Assembly: GCF_002278135.3 (NCBI RefSeq)
Contig: NZ_CP029425.2
Coordinates: forward strand, 5,246,001-5,310,000
Length of the DNA stretch: 64,000 nt
Direction of reading: 5' to 3'
Source of the DNA: Bradyrhizobium ottawaense
Lineage (GTDB): Bacteria; Pseudomonadota; Alphaproteobacteria; Rhizobiales; Xanthobacteraceae
The notes under the pieces are model-generated. The model worked only from the letters and a program-made list of their open reading frames with translations. It ran no database searches and was not told where the DNA came from. Shown here piece by piece: positions 16,502-25,710 of the stretch. Made by a program: the position numbers and the translations under genes. Numbering within the stretch: the first letter of the stretch is position 1; each line of letters starts with the position of its first letter.

Positions 16502-16765
16502 TTGGCTCTTCTAGGACGATATTTGCATGAATTGGAAGCAGAAATCGCTTCTTCGGATTCTCAATGCACACGTCAGACGGAGGCCGAGGTGTGCATGTGC
16601 AGTCAAAGCGCTTCGCTCGCACTTTTCTGTGGCAGCCCTCAACAACTTATCGATGTCGCCAAACGGTACGAAGAGCAATCCATCATTGCTTCTAATGATG
16701 AGGTCGCCTCGCTCAGCGATTGCTCGAACTGCCAGCTCTTCCGAAATCTCCCAATCGTTCCATGA
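16502..16765 (+). CDS. Candidate small protein in the repeat-linked region
   Basis: An 87-codon frame with a TTG start at 16502 or 16523. Its beginning (LALLGRYLHELEAEIASSDS) matches a frame after repeat copy 3 (LALLEPHMHELEVEIASSES), with several of the base differences silent or conservative, which suggests past or present coding. The rest (QQLIDVAKRYEEQSIIASND) is not recognisable and there is no strong ribosome-binding site. It may be a small accessory gene or a decaying one. Confidence 0.3.
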   Translation: MALLGRYLHELEAEIASSDSQCTRQTEAEVCMCSQSASLALFCGSPQQLIDVAKRYEEQSIIASNDEVASLSDCSNCQLFRNLPIVP

Positions 16766-16778
16766 CCGTTCAGCGAAG

Positions 16779-18494
16779 TCAGTTTGCCTTCGCTTTCACA
16801 TATCGGCCTGGTGCCACTTCCCCCGGAGGATAGAGGTTGCTGCCGAGTTGCGTCCGGGCGGGCACCTGATCTTCAGCCCACGGCTTGAGCCACGCGATCC
16901 AATCGTTCCACCAACTGCCTGGCTTTTCGTCAGCGCTCGCAAGCCACGCCGCCGGGTCTTCGCATCGCTTGTCCGACAGCCAATAGCTTCGCTTGTTCTT
17001 CGACGCAGGGTTGATCACGCCGGCAATGTGCCCACTCGCTCCGAGCACGAAGCGGGTGTTGCCACTGAACAGGCCCGTGGTGCGATAGGCCGATCGCCAC
17101 GGCACGATGTGATCTTCAACGGTCGCCAAGACATAGGCAGGCAGGTCGACTCGCCCCAGATCGACGGACGTGCCGCACATCGTCAACCGGTTCGGCTCCC
17201 GAAGTCTGTTCTCCAGATACATGTTCCTGATGTACCAGCAATACATCGGCCCCGGCAGGTTGGTCACGTCGGCGTTCCAGAACAGAAGATCGAAACGCTC
17301 AGGCGATTTTCCCTTCAGATAGTTGTTGATCACGTTCGGCCAAATCAGCTCCTTGGAACGCAGGGTTTGGAAGACGAACCCGAGCTCCGAGCCGCGGTAA
17401 ATGCCGCCGTTGCCGATGGTCTGCTCGCGCTGCCGCACACCCTCCTCGTCTACGAACACGCCGAGATCCCCCGGTTCACGGAAGTCGAGCATCGTGGTCA
17501 GCAACGTCACACTGGCGACCGACTCGTCGCCGCGCGTCCGCAGGATCGCCAGCGCAGATGACAGAATGGTTCCTCCGACGCACCAGCCGACCACGTTGAC
17601 CTTGTCGGCACCCGAGATCGAGCGGGCCACCTCGATAGCGCGCATGGCGCCCTGCCCGACGTAATCGTCCCAGCCAAAGTGCCCGCACGAGGCATCCGGA
17701 TTGCGCCAGGAGACCATAACGACGGTCAGGCCGTGCTCGACCGCAAAGCGGACGAAGGAGTTGGCCGGTTGCAGGTCGAGGATGTAAAACTTGTTGATGC
17801 ATGGCGGCACGATCAGCAGCGGCCGGGCCGACACCTGCTCGGTCGCGGGTTCATACTGAATGAGCTGAAACAGCTCGTTCTCGAACACGACCGCGCCCCT
17901 GGATGCGGCGACGTCTTTTCCGACCTCGAACGCCTCCTCGTCCGTGATCGTCAGGCTGCCTCGGCCGAGATCAGCCATGAGATTGTCCAAGCCGGCCTTG
18001 AGGCTCTGCCCCTCGCTGTCCGTCGCAAGCTTTATGACGTCAGGATTGGTGGCGAGAAAATTAGTCGGGCTCATCGCCTCGACCAGCTGGCGCGTGAAGA
18101 AGCGCAGCCGATGCTTTTCCTTCTCGTCGAGATCGAGTGCTTCGACGAAGTCGACGCAATAGCGCGCATTGAGTAGATAGCATTGCTTGAGCAGGCTATA
18201 GGTGGCATTGTCCCGCCATTCCGTCGCGTTGAACCTGCGATCGCCGCGCGCGGGCTCGATGCCTGCTTCGCTCTGGACGCCGGCGGCCGATTTGAGGACA
18301 TGCTCGGTGAGCTTGTACAGCCGCATCATGTGGTCCGCCTGCAATTGAGCGAGGCCTGACGAATTCAGAGCCGGGCCGGGATCGGCCCCGTTACGATCGC
18401 CCTTTGGCGCCCATCCGAGCGAGCGCCACAGGCTTTCACCCGCCTTCATGAAGCCCTCGACAAATTCGTCAGGCATGTTGAATGGCCGATTCAT
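16779..18494 (-). CDS. phaC: Class I polyhydroxyalkanoate synthase
   Basis: 571 residues from the ATG at 18494, preceded by GAGGAA. PhaC polymerises (R)-3-hydroxybutyryl-CoA into PHB at the granule surface. The lipase-like box GWCVGGT places the nucleophile at Cys305; the partner aspartate is in VEDHIVPW and the histidine in GASGHIAGVINP, all in the expected order. Length fits class I enzymes. It is the last gene of the thirteen-gene minus-strand run, 117 bp after the sigma-54 activator, with phaA and phaB upstream in the same run. Confidence 0.95.
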   Translation of the reverse strand: MNRPFNMPDEFVEGFMKAGESLWRSLGWAPKGDRNGADPGPALNSSGLAQLQADHMMRLYKLTEHVLKSAAGVQSEAGIEPARGDRRFNATEWRDNATYSLLKQCYLLNARYCVDFVEALDLDEKEKHRLRFFTRQLVEAMSPTNFLATNPDVIKLATDSEGQSLKAGLDNLMADLGRGSLTITDEEAFEVGKDVAASRGAVVFENELFQLIQYEPATEQVSARPLLIVPPCINKFYILDLQPANSFVRFAVEHGLTVVMVSWRNPDASCGHFGWDDYVGQGAMRAIEVARSISGADKVNVVGWCVGGTILSSALAILRTRGDESVASVTLLTTMLDFREPGDLGVFVDEEGVRQREQTIGNGGIYRGSELGFVFQTLRSKELIWPNVINNYLKGKSPERFDLLFWNADVTNLPGPMYCWYIRNMYLENRLREPNRLTMCGTSVDLGRVDLPAYVLATVEDHIVPWRSAYRTTGLFSGNTRFVLGASGHIAGVINPASKNKRSYWLSDKRCEDPAAWLASADEKPGSWWNDWIAWLKPWAEDQVPARTQLGSNLYPPGEVAPGRYVKAKAN

Positions 18495-18611
18495 GGCGTT
18501 CCTCGCTTGGCAAAATTGATTGGTTCGTTGACGTCCGGTTTTCGGGCCGCTTCTGCCTGGCGCCCTTTGCCCCGCTTGCACCGAGAGCTTGCCGTCTCAT
18601 CCGCCGCGGTC

Positions 18612-19988
18612 TCAGGATCCGGAGCGGACGGTCGCGCCCTCCCTGATTCCGTCGACATTGACGCAGAGGCGCTTGATCTTGTCGTACAGCGTCTGCTTCG
18701 GAATGCTCAGAAGGGCAGCCGTTGCCTGGACATCGCCTTGCCTGCGCCGCAGCGCATCCTCGATGATCGATCGCTCGATGTTCTCCAGTTGCCGCGGCAA
18801 TGACATATCGGACGCGCCGAAGCCCGACTTGTTGATCGACTTGCCGTCGAGGACACCGAGCACGAAACGGTCGGCGACGTTGCGAAGCTCGCGCACGTTG
18901 CCCGGCCACGAATAGGCCAGGAGGTGAGACATGGTCGGGTCATCCAGGATCGGGGCGTCGCGCTCGAAACGCCTGGCGGCATCCAGAGTGAAGTGCTCGA
19001 ACAGCAGCGGGATGTCCTCCCGCCGTTCGCGCAGCGGCGGCAGCTCGATGAAAGCGACGCCGAGGCGATAGTAAAGATCGGCACGAAACAGCCGCTTTTC
19101 GCTGAGCTCCAGCAGATTCACCTTGCTCGCGGCCACGACACGGCAATCTACAGCGATCGGCTTGTTGGTGCCGACGCGCTCGATCGAGCGATCCTGCAGC
19201 GACCTCAGCAACTTGACCTGCACGCTGAGCGGCATGCTTTCGATCTCGTCGAGGAACAGCGTTCCGCCGCTGGCGTATTCGATCTTTCCGATCCGCTGAC
19301 GCGTGGCGCCGGTGAACGCGCCGACCTCGTGGCCGAACAGCTCGCTCTCGACCAGCGATTCCGGCAGGCCGCCGCAGTTCACCGCAACGTAGTTGCCGCC
19401 GCGGCGGCCGCTATGATTGTGCAGGCAGCGCGCCACCACATCCTTGCCCGTCCCGGTCTCACCATAGATCGTGACGTCGACATTGGTCGCAGCCAAGGTG
19501 GAGACCAACCGGCGCACCTCCTGGATCTGCGGCGACCGACCGAGCAGGCTGGCCTCGATTCCCTGGCGGTCCGCCAAGGCGGATCGCAACGATCGCACCT
19601 CGAGCGTCAGCCGCCGCTTCTCCGCCGCCCGGCGCACCACCGAGATCAGCTGCTCCGAGGAGCAGGGTTTCTCGATGAAGTCATAGGCGCCGGTCCGCAT
19701 TGCCTGCACGGCCATCGAAATATCGCCGTGACCGGTGATCAGGATCACCGGCAGATCCTGATCCAGCCGACGCAGATCAGACAGCCAATCGAGGCCGCTG
19801 CGCCCGCGCAGGCGCACGTCGCAGACCACGACAAAGGGCATGTCGGCGCGCACGGAGCTGTGGGCGGTCTCGACCGAGGCAAAGCCCGAAACGGAAAATC
19901 CCGCAAGCTCAAGCGCCTGGACCCCGCCGATCCGGACGTCGTCATCATCCTCGACATAGATCACGCCGATCGATTGGTCATCGCCCAT
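18612..19988 (-). CDS. dctD: Sigma-54-dependent response regulator (DctD-like)
   Basis: 458 residues. Receiver domain at 1-125 with the phospho-acceptor Asp57 in VVVCDVRL. AAA+ domain with Walker A GETGTGKD (176-183), GAFTGA sigma-54 contact loop (223-228) and Walker B GGTLFLDEIESM. Fis-type HTH at the C terminus (QATAALLSIPKQTLYDKIKR). It matches the DctD branch, which activates dicarboxylate uptake genes. It overlaps the end of the kinase gene by 28 bp, so the two are translationally coupled. A likely target is the sigma-54-type site upstream of aceE. Confidence 0.9.
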   Translation of the reverse strand: MGDDQSIGVIYVEDDDDVRIGGVQALELAGFSVSGFASVETAHSSVRADMPFVVVCDVRLRGRSGLDWLSDLRRLDQDLPVILITGHGDISMAVQAMRTGAYDFIEKPCSSEQLISVVRRAAEKRRLTLEVRSLRSALADRQGIEASLLGRSPQIQEVRRLVSTLAATNVDVTIYGETGTGKDVVARCLHNHSGRRGGNYVAVNCGGLPESLVESELFGHEVGAFTGATRQRIGKIEYASGGTLFLDEIESMPLSVQVKLLRSLQDRSIERVGTNKPIAVDCRVVAASKVNLLELSEKRLFRADLYYRLGVAFIELPPLRERREDIPLLFEHFTLDAARRFERDAPILDDPTMSHLLAYSWPGNVRELRNVADRFVLGVLDGKSINKSGFGASDMSLPRQLENIERSIIEDALRRRQGDVQATAALLSIPKQTLYDKIKRLCVNVDGIREGATVRSGS

Positions 19989-21876
19989 GCGGGAGCCGCC
20001 TCTGTAATCTCAGCCAATGGAAGGGTCACAACAAATTCGGCGCCGCTCGGCGCCAGGTTTCGCGCATGCAGCTCGCCACCGAACGAGCGTGCAATGTGGT
20101 TGGACAGCATCAGGCCCAGCCCAAGCCCCTTGCCCGCGGGCTTGGTCGTCACGAACGGCTCGAACATGCGCTGCAGGACGTCGGGGGCGATCGCGGGCCC
20201 GCTGTTGCTGATCGCAATGCGGCAGCGCGCGCTCTGCGCCTCCTCCCTGCCCGCCCGGATCAGGATCGACTTCGGCTCGACATTCTCCACCGCATCCAGC
20301 GCATTCGCCACTATGTTAACAACAGCTGCTCGAGCCGCGTCTGATCGGCGATGACGCAGAGTTTTGCGTCAATGTCCGTCGCGACGGCAACCCCGCCCTC
20401 CTTGACTCGCCCGGATAATATTTTGAGCGATTCAGCCACGGCCTGCTCAACGGAAACCGCGCCAAGCGGGCTGCTCGACTTGTATGCGAACACCCGCAAC
20501 TGGCCGGTCAGGCGTCCGAGCCGCCGCACCAGCTCGCCAATGCGGGTGAGATTTCCACGGGCATCTCCGATTGATCCGCGGTCGACCAGCAAAACGGCAT
20601 TGTCGGCGGCGGTCTGCAAGGCTGCCAACGGCTGGTTCAGTTCATGAACGATGCCCGCCGACATCTGGCCGAGCGCGGCCAGCTTGCCGGCATGAACGAG
20701 TTCATCCTGCGTAGCGCGCAATTCGGCTGTGCGCTCCTGCACCCTGGTTTCGAGCATGTCGTTCGCCGCCTGCAACGCGGCCTGGCTCGCCAACCGCTGC
20801 TTGATCTCTCTGCGGCGTTGCTCCACAAGTCCAAGCGCCAACAGCGCGACGAGGGCGGCTAATCCCGATATGACCCCGATGACGAGCGCAGTCTGCCGTA
20901 TGGGCGCCTCGTCGTCGAGAAGCACGAGTTTCCACAGCCCGCGGTTGATCGGAAGCTCGCTGACGGTATAGGCGGTGCCGTTCTCCGCGGTGATCCGTGC
21001 CGTGCCGTTCTCGGACTGGGCGACGAAGGTCCATCCGAGCGGCGCAAGATCGTGGTTTCCGTAGGGCTTGGATCGCGCGATGTCATCGCGCGTTTGAACC
21101 GACAGCGGCTCCATCGGGCGATAGCGCCACTCGTCGCGAGAGGCGAGTATCGTGACCTTGCGCTCGTCGACCAGTAGAATGTCGTTGTCGATGTTGCGCC
21201 ACGCCCGCTCGAACGAATCCAGATTGACCTTGACGGTCGCGATCCCCTTGGTCGTCCCGCTGTCCTTCAGGGCATAGGACAGATAATAACCGGCGCGCGC
21301 GGTGGTGATACCGACACCGAAGAATGCACCGCGACCGTTCGCAAGCGCTTCGCTCACATAGGGACGATACGACAGGTTTTCGCCGAAGGGTGTTCCGGGC
21401 TGGTCGAAATCGGCCGCGGCCAGCGTCGCGCCGGTGACACCGAGGACGTAGAGGTTGTCGGCCCCCGCCAGCAGGTTGATCGATTTCAGATAGAGGCTGA
21501 CGGCTTGCTGCAACGCGGGATCGCCGGGCGCCTCCAGCAGCCGGAACACGCCGGGGGACGTCTCCAGGAGAGACGGGAGATACTCAAATCTCGAAAGATG
21601 GCCGTCGAGTCTGGCCGCCTCGACGGCCAGCCGCTGCTGGGCCACGGCGTGCAGATGGTCCAGTCCCCGGCGGAACGTGACCGCATATCCGAGCCACGCC
21701 GCGGCGGCGACCAACGCAAGGGCAAATGCACCGCGAATGAACCAACGCGCGGAAGCAGGCGCCACCGAACCAACCTTGGCAGGCTCCTTGACGTTCACCA
21801 GGGATGAAAGCTCCGCCATCTTGTGAACCAGCACAAACCCGGGAGCGCCGGCAATTGCGGCAGGCCACTCACGCAT
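19961..21876 (-). pseudogene. dctB: DctB-like sensor histidine kinase, split by a one-base frameshift
   Basis: The first part (21876 to about 20320) encodes one N-terminal membrane helix, a periplasmic dCache-like sensor, a second helix near residue 330, a coiled coil, and the H-box AGIVHELNQPLAAL with His411. It then reads RLEQLLLT and stops. Shifting frame gives NIVANALDAVEN and the complete ATP-binding domain (ISNSGPAI, FEPFVTTKPAGKGLGLGL) to 19961. One missing G near 20318-20322 explains the break (TTGTT for TTGGTT). Either the kinase is inactive, the base is a sequencing error, or the halves are joined by frameshifting. The gene overlaps both the end of cydB and the start of dctD. Confidence 0.85.
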
Positions 21877-22873
21877 AGTCTAACTCTATGGTCTTGCCCC
21901 GGAATACGCGATAGGAAAATCCGGTGTAGGCGATGATGACCGGCAGCGTCACGCAGACCCCGATCAGTATGACTCGGAGCGACTCCGGACTGCTGGCGGC
22001 CTGCCAGACCGTGAGCCGGTCGATCACGACATAGGGGTAGATGCTATAGCTGAGACCAAGGAAGCTCAGGAGGAACACGAGCACCAATAGCGCGAAAGGC
22101 AGCCAGCAAAGCGCGCCGCGCACGGCCGGTGCACCCAGCAGAAGGCGGACCGTCAGCAGCGCAACGCTGGACGTGATCGGGATCGAGGCCACCGCGATCA
22201 TCGCCGGCAAGGTGAACCACCTGATGCGGACCGTCTCGCTGATCCACGGCGTTGCCATCGAGATCAGGATCAGACCGAGAACCATGGGTGCGAAGGCGAT
22301 CTTGCTCCACTCGATCGCCTTCTCCTGCAGCTCGCCATGCGTCTTCATCACAAGCCACGTCGCGCCGAGCAGTGCATAGGCCATCGGCAACGCAATCGCG
22401 ATTGCGCCGGCGAAGATCGGATAATTCCAGCCTTCGCCGAACCCGCTGATGTAGCGGCCGAGCATCCAGCCCTGGCATACCGACGCCAGCATCGACCCGG
22501 CGATGAACATGCGATCCCACATCGCCTTCCGGTCGGCCTTGGCCTTGACCCGGAAATCGAAAGCTGCACCGCGCAGGATCAGGCCGACCAGCATGAGCGC
22601 GGTCGGCAGGTACAATTCCGACAGGACCAGTCCATGCGCCTTTGGGAAGGCGACGAGGAGAAGGCCGACGCCGAGGACAAGCCAGGTCTCATTCGCATCC
22701 CAGAACGGGCCGATCGAGGCGACCATGGTATCCCGCTCGTCCGGCGTCGCCCGATGCATCAGCATGCCGACCCCGAGATCGTAGCCGTCGCTCACGACAT
22801 AGACGAGCAGCGATACGCCCATCAGTCCGATGAAGATCAGTGGCAGAAGCTCGTCGAAGGACATCGACATCAT
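21869..22873 (-). CDS. cydB: Cytochrome bd-type quinol oxidase subunit II
   Basis: 334 residues from the ATG at 22873, which overlaps the cydA stop as ATGA. Multi-helix protein with LIFIGLMGVSLLVYVVSDGY and DLGVGML at the start, IGPFWDANETWLVLGVGLLL, and LRGAAFDFRVKA, the typical CydB/CioB signature. It forms the quinol oxidase with CydA in the inner membrane, using O2 without proton pumping. Its 3' end overlaps the start of the sensor kinase. Confidence 0.95.
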   Translation of the reverse strand: MMSMSFDELLPLIFIGLMGVSLLVYVVSDGYDLGVGMLMHRATPDERDTMVASIGPFWDANETWLVLGVGLLLVAFPKAHGLVLSELYLPTALMLVGLILRGAAFDFRVKAKADRKAMWDRMFIAGSMLASVCQGWMLGRYISGFGEGWNYPIFAGAIAIALPMAYALLGATWLVMKTHGELQEKAIEWSKIAFAPMVLGLILISMATPWISETVRIRWFTLPAMIAVASIPITSSVALLTVRLLLGAPAVRGALCWLPFALLVLVFLLSFLGLSYSIYPYVVIDRLTVWQAASSPESLRVILIGVCVTLPVIIAYTGFSYRVFRGKTIELDYA

Positions 22874-24267
22874 GCGAACTCTCCGCGGCTCTGATAGCGA
22901 AGCGGATCCTGTGCAAGGTCCTCCGACGTGACCGCCGCCAAACGCTTTTCCGGCTTCTCCGACATATATTTCAGCACGCCGACATAGGCCACCAGCAAGC
23001 CCACATAGAGGGTCACGTAGATGACCAGGGTCAGCGCGATGCTCGCCGATGGAACGCGCGAAGCGACCTCGCTCGTTCGGATCAGGCCTGACACGATGAA
23101 CGGTTGCCGTCCAATCTCCGTGACGTACCATCCGGCGATGGTTGCCACCCATCCGGCAAAGGTCATTCCTGCGAACAACCTGAGCAATGGCCGCGGCATC
23201 AGGGAAAACTCCCAACCGTCGCGCCAATGCCTCCAGAGGCCGACCCAGCTGACGAGCAACATCAGGATGCCCGTTCCCACCATGATCCGGAACGACCAGA
23301 ACAGCGGCAGCACCGGCGGATGCGCCGATGGAAACTCGTTCAACCCCTTGAGCTCCCCGTCAGGATCGTGACGGAGGATAAGGCTCGCGAGTTTCGGCAC
23401 GGCCAGTTCGAAATGGTTCGACCGGGTCGCATCGTCGGGAATCGCGAACAGAAGCAGCGGCGCGCCGCGCGTGGTTTCCCAGATGCCTTCAACCGCCGCG
23501 ATTTTCTGCGGCTGATACTTGAGCGTATTGAGCCCGTGAAAATCGCCCGCCACCATCTGCGCCGGCGCGGCCAGGGCCGCGAACACGAGCCCGGTTCGCA
23601 GCACCCGCGAGGCGCTCGCCGTCGCGACGCCCTTGAGGAGCTGCCAGGCGCTGATCCCGATCAGCAGGAACGCGCACGTCAGCGACGACGCAAGCACCAT
23701 GTGGACGAAACGATAGGGAAAGGACGGATTGAAAACGATCTCCAGCCAATTCCGTGCATGGAACTGGCCGTCGACAATTTCGTATCCCGCCGGTGTCTGC
23801 ATCCAGGAATTGAGGGCGAGGATCCAGAACGCACTCATCAGAGTGCCCAGCGCCACCAGAAAGGTCGCCCCAAGGTGAATTGCTTCGCCGACGCGGCGGT
23901 GGCCGAACAGCATCACGCCAAGAAAGCCCGCCTCGAGAAAAAAAGCGGTCAGCACCTCATAGCTCAGCAACGGGCCCGCGATATTGCCGACCCGCTCCAT
24001 ATAGCCCGGCCAGTTGGTGCCGAACTGGAAGCTCATGGTGACGCCACTGACGACCCCGAGCGCAAATGTCAGGGCGAATACCTTGGTCCACAGCCGATAG
24101 GCGCGAAGCCAGTCCAGCTTCTGCTGTGGGTCGGTTGCGCGCAGATGCTTCAGGCGGAAGAACAGCAGCACCCAGCCCAGGGCGATCGAGATCGATGGAA
24201 ATAGAATATGAAACGTGATGTTCGCGGCGAACTGGATACGCGCAAGGAGCACAGCGTCCATCAGCAT
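22870..24267 (-). CDS. cydA: Cytochrome bd-type quinol oxidase subunit I (cyanide-insensitive type)
   Basis: 465 residues. Heme ligand His20 in FHILFPS, the b558 ligand His in YRFVHMVLASS, Met in WSFRIMVG, and LTAFFLEAGFLGVML as in all CydA proteins. The Q-loop between helices is short, as in the CioA group. The conserved GRQPW motif reads GRQPF here, a conservative but noticeable change. It lies 70 bp after the NADH dehydrogenase gene, so the two could act as a short electron chain with little energy coupling. Confidence 0.93.
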   Translation of the reverse strand: MLMDAVLLARIQFAANITFHILFPSISIALGWVLLFFRLKHLRATDPQQKLDWLRAYRLWTKVFALTFALGVVSGVTMSFQFGTNWPGYMERVGNIAGPLLSYEVLTAFFLEAGFLGVMLFGHRRVGEAIHLGATFLVALGTLMSAFWILALNSWMQTPAGYEIVDGQFHARNWLEIVFNPSFPYRFVHMVLASSLTCAFLLIGISAWQLLKGVATASASRVLRTGLVFAALAAPAQMVAGDFHGLNTLKYQPQKIAAVEGIWETTRGAPLLLFAIPDDATRSNHFELAVPKLASLILRHDPDGELKGLNEFPSAHPPVLPLFWSFRIMVGTGILMLLVSWVGLWRHWRDGWEFSLMPRPLLRLFAGMTFAGWVATIAGWYVTEIGRQPFIVSGLIRTSEVASRVPSASIALTLVIYVTLYVGLLVAYVGVLKYMSEKPEKRLAAVTSEDLAQDPLRYQSRGEFA

Positions 24268-24337
24268 CCCCTCCGGGCTCGAGCCGGCGCCGGGTGCGCA
24301 ACGGCCGGCACGACATCCATCTCCTTCGCGACCGCAA

Positions 24338-25660
24338 TCAATGAAGCTTGACGTGCGGCTCGGTCCGCCGGGTGATCAGGCGGGCCAGCGTGTCGAGCGC
24401 CACCTTGGCCGGACCATGCAGGGCGTATTCGTGCATCTTGTAGAGCGACAGGTACATCATCCGCGCGAACAGCCCCTCGAAGACCAGGCTGCCGCCCACC
24501 AGTGCCCCCATCATCGAGCCGACCGTGCTGAACTCGCCGAGCGAGACCAGGGATCCGAAGTCCCTGTAGCGGTAGTCCTTCAGCGCTTCGCCCCGCAGAT
24601 GCCGCGGGAACTGGGAATAGAGATGCGAGGCCTGCTGATGGGCTGCCTGTGCACGCGGCGGCACATTGCCCCGCTCGCCCCATGAGCAGGCCGAGCAGTC
24701 GCCGATGGCGAAGATGTTGTCGTCGCGTGTGGTCTGCAACGTGGGCCGCACCACCAGCTGGTTGATGCGGTTGGTTTCGAGCCCGGCAATGTCCCTCAGG
24801 AAATCGGGCGCCTTGACGCCCGCGGCCCAGACGATCAGTTCGGCGGGAATGGTCCGCCCGTCCGACAGGCTGACGCGGTCGGACCCGACTACGGACACCT
24901 TGGCGCCGACCAGCAGATTGACACCCAGCCTGAGCAGCAGTTTCTCCGTCTCCTTCGAGACGCGTTCCGGCAATGCGGGAAGCACCCGATCCGCCGCTTC
25001 AATCAGCGTGATCCTGATGTCCTTCTGCGGATCGACCTGATCGAGGCCGTATGCCACCACTTCGCGCGTCGTCCGGTGCAATTCCGCCGCAAGCTCGACA
25101 CCGGTCGCACCGGCGCCGATGATCGCGACCTTCAACTGATGTTCGCCGAGCGGTGACGATTGGGCATGGGCGCGGATGCAGGCATTGACCATGCGTTCGT
25201 GGAACCGCTTGGCATCGACCTGCGTTTCGAGCTTGATCGCGTGGTCCACGACGCCCGGCGTGCCAAAATCGTTGTTCTGGCTGCCAATAGCCATGACGAG
25301 GATATCGTAGTCGAAGCTCCGCTTCGGCGTCACCTCGCGCCCTTCGCCATCGAGATAGGGCGCCACCAGCACTTGACGCCGCTCCCGGTCGATCCCGATC
25401 ATCTCGCCGATCCGGTAACGAAACCCGTGCCAGTAGGATTGCGCGAGATAGTCGACCTCGTGGGCAGCGATATCCATGCTGCCGGCCGCGATCTCGTGCA
25501 GCTTCGGCTTCCAGACATGCGTCCGGTTGCGCTCGATCAGCGTGACGTCGAGCTTGCCCTTGCGGCCATATTTGTCGCCGAGGCGGGTCGCGAGTTCCAA
25601 TCCTCCCGCCCCGCCTCCGACGATCACGATCCGGAGCTTTCCCGATTGCGCCTCACTCAT
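24338..25660 (-). CDS. ndh: Type II NADH dehydrogenase
   Basis: 440 residues. FAD motif VIVGGGAGGLELATRLG near residue 12, NADH motif AIIGAGATGVELAAEL near 175, and NIFAIGDCSACSW near 312. The C-terminal ~70 residues are hydrophobic/amphipathic (LVGGSLVFEGLFARMMYLSL), as in membrane-attached NDH-2. It oxidises NADH and reduces quinone without pumping protons. Encoded between malic enzyme and the bd oxidase, it can reoxidise the NADH made by pyruvate dehydrogenase and malic enzyme. Confidence 0.93.
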   Translation of the reverse strand: MSEAQSGKLRIVIVGGGAGGLELATRLGDKYGRKGKLDVTLIERNRTHVWKPKLHEIAAGSMDIAAHEVDYLAQSYWHGFRYRIGEMIGIDRERRQVLVAPYLDGEGREVTPKRSFDYDILVMAIGSQNNDFGTPGVVDHAIKLETQVDAKRFHERMVNACIRAHAQSSPLGEHQLKVAIIGAGATGVELAAELHRTTREVVAYGLDQVDPQKDIRITLIEAADRVLPALPERVSKETEKLLLRLGVNLLVGAKVSVVGSDRVSLSDGRTIPAELIVWAAGVKAPDFLRDIAGLETNRINQLVVRPTLQTTRDDNIFAIGDCSACSWGERGNVPPRAQAAHQQASHLYSQFPRHLRGEALKDYRYRDFGSLVSLGEFSTVGSMMGALVGGSLVFEGLFARMMYLSLYKMHEYALHGPAKVALDTLARLITRRTEPHVKLH

Positions 25661-25710
25661 GATGGCCTCGCCCGATCGCGTTCACAGTCCGCCCAATCGT
25701 GTCCTTCCGA

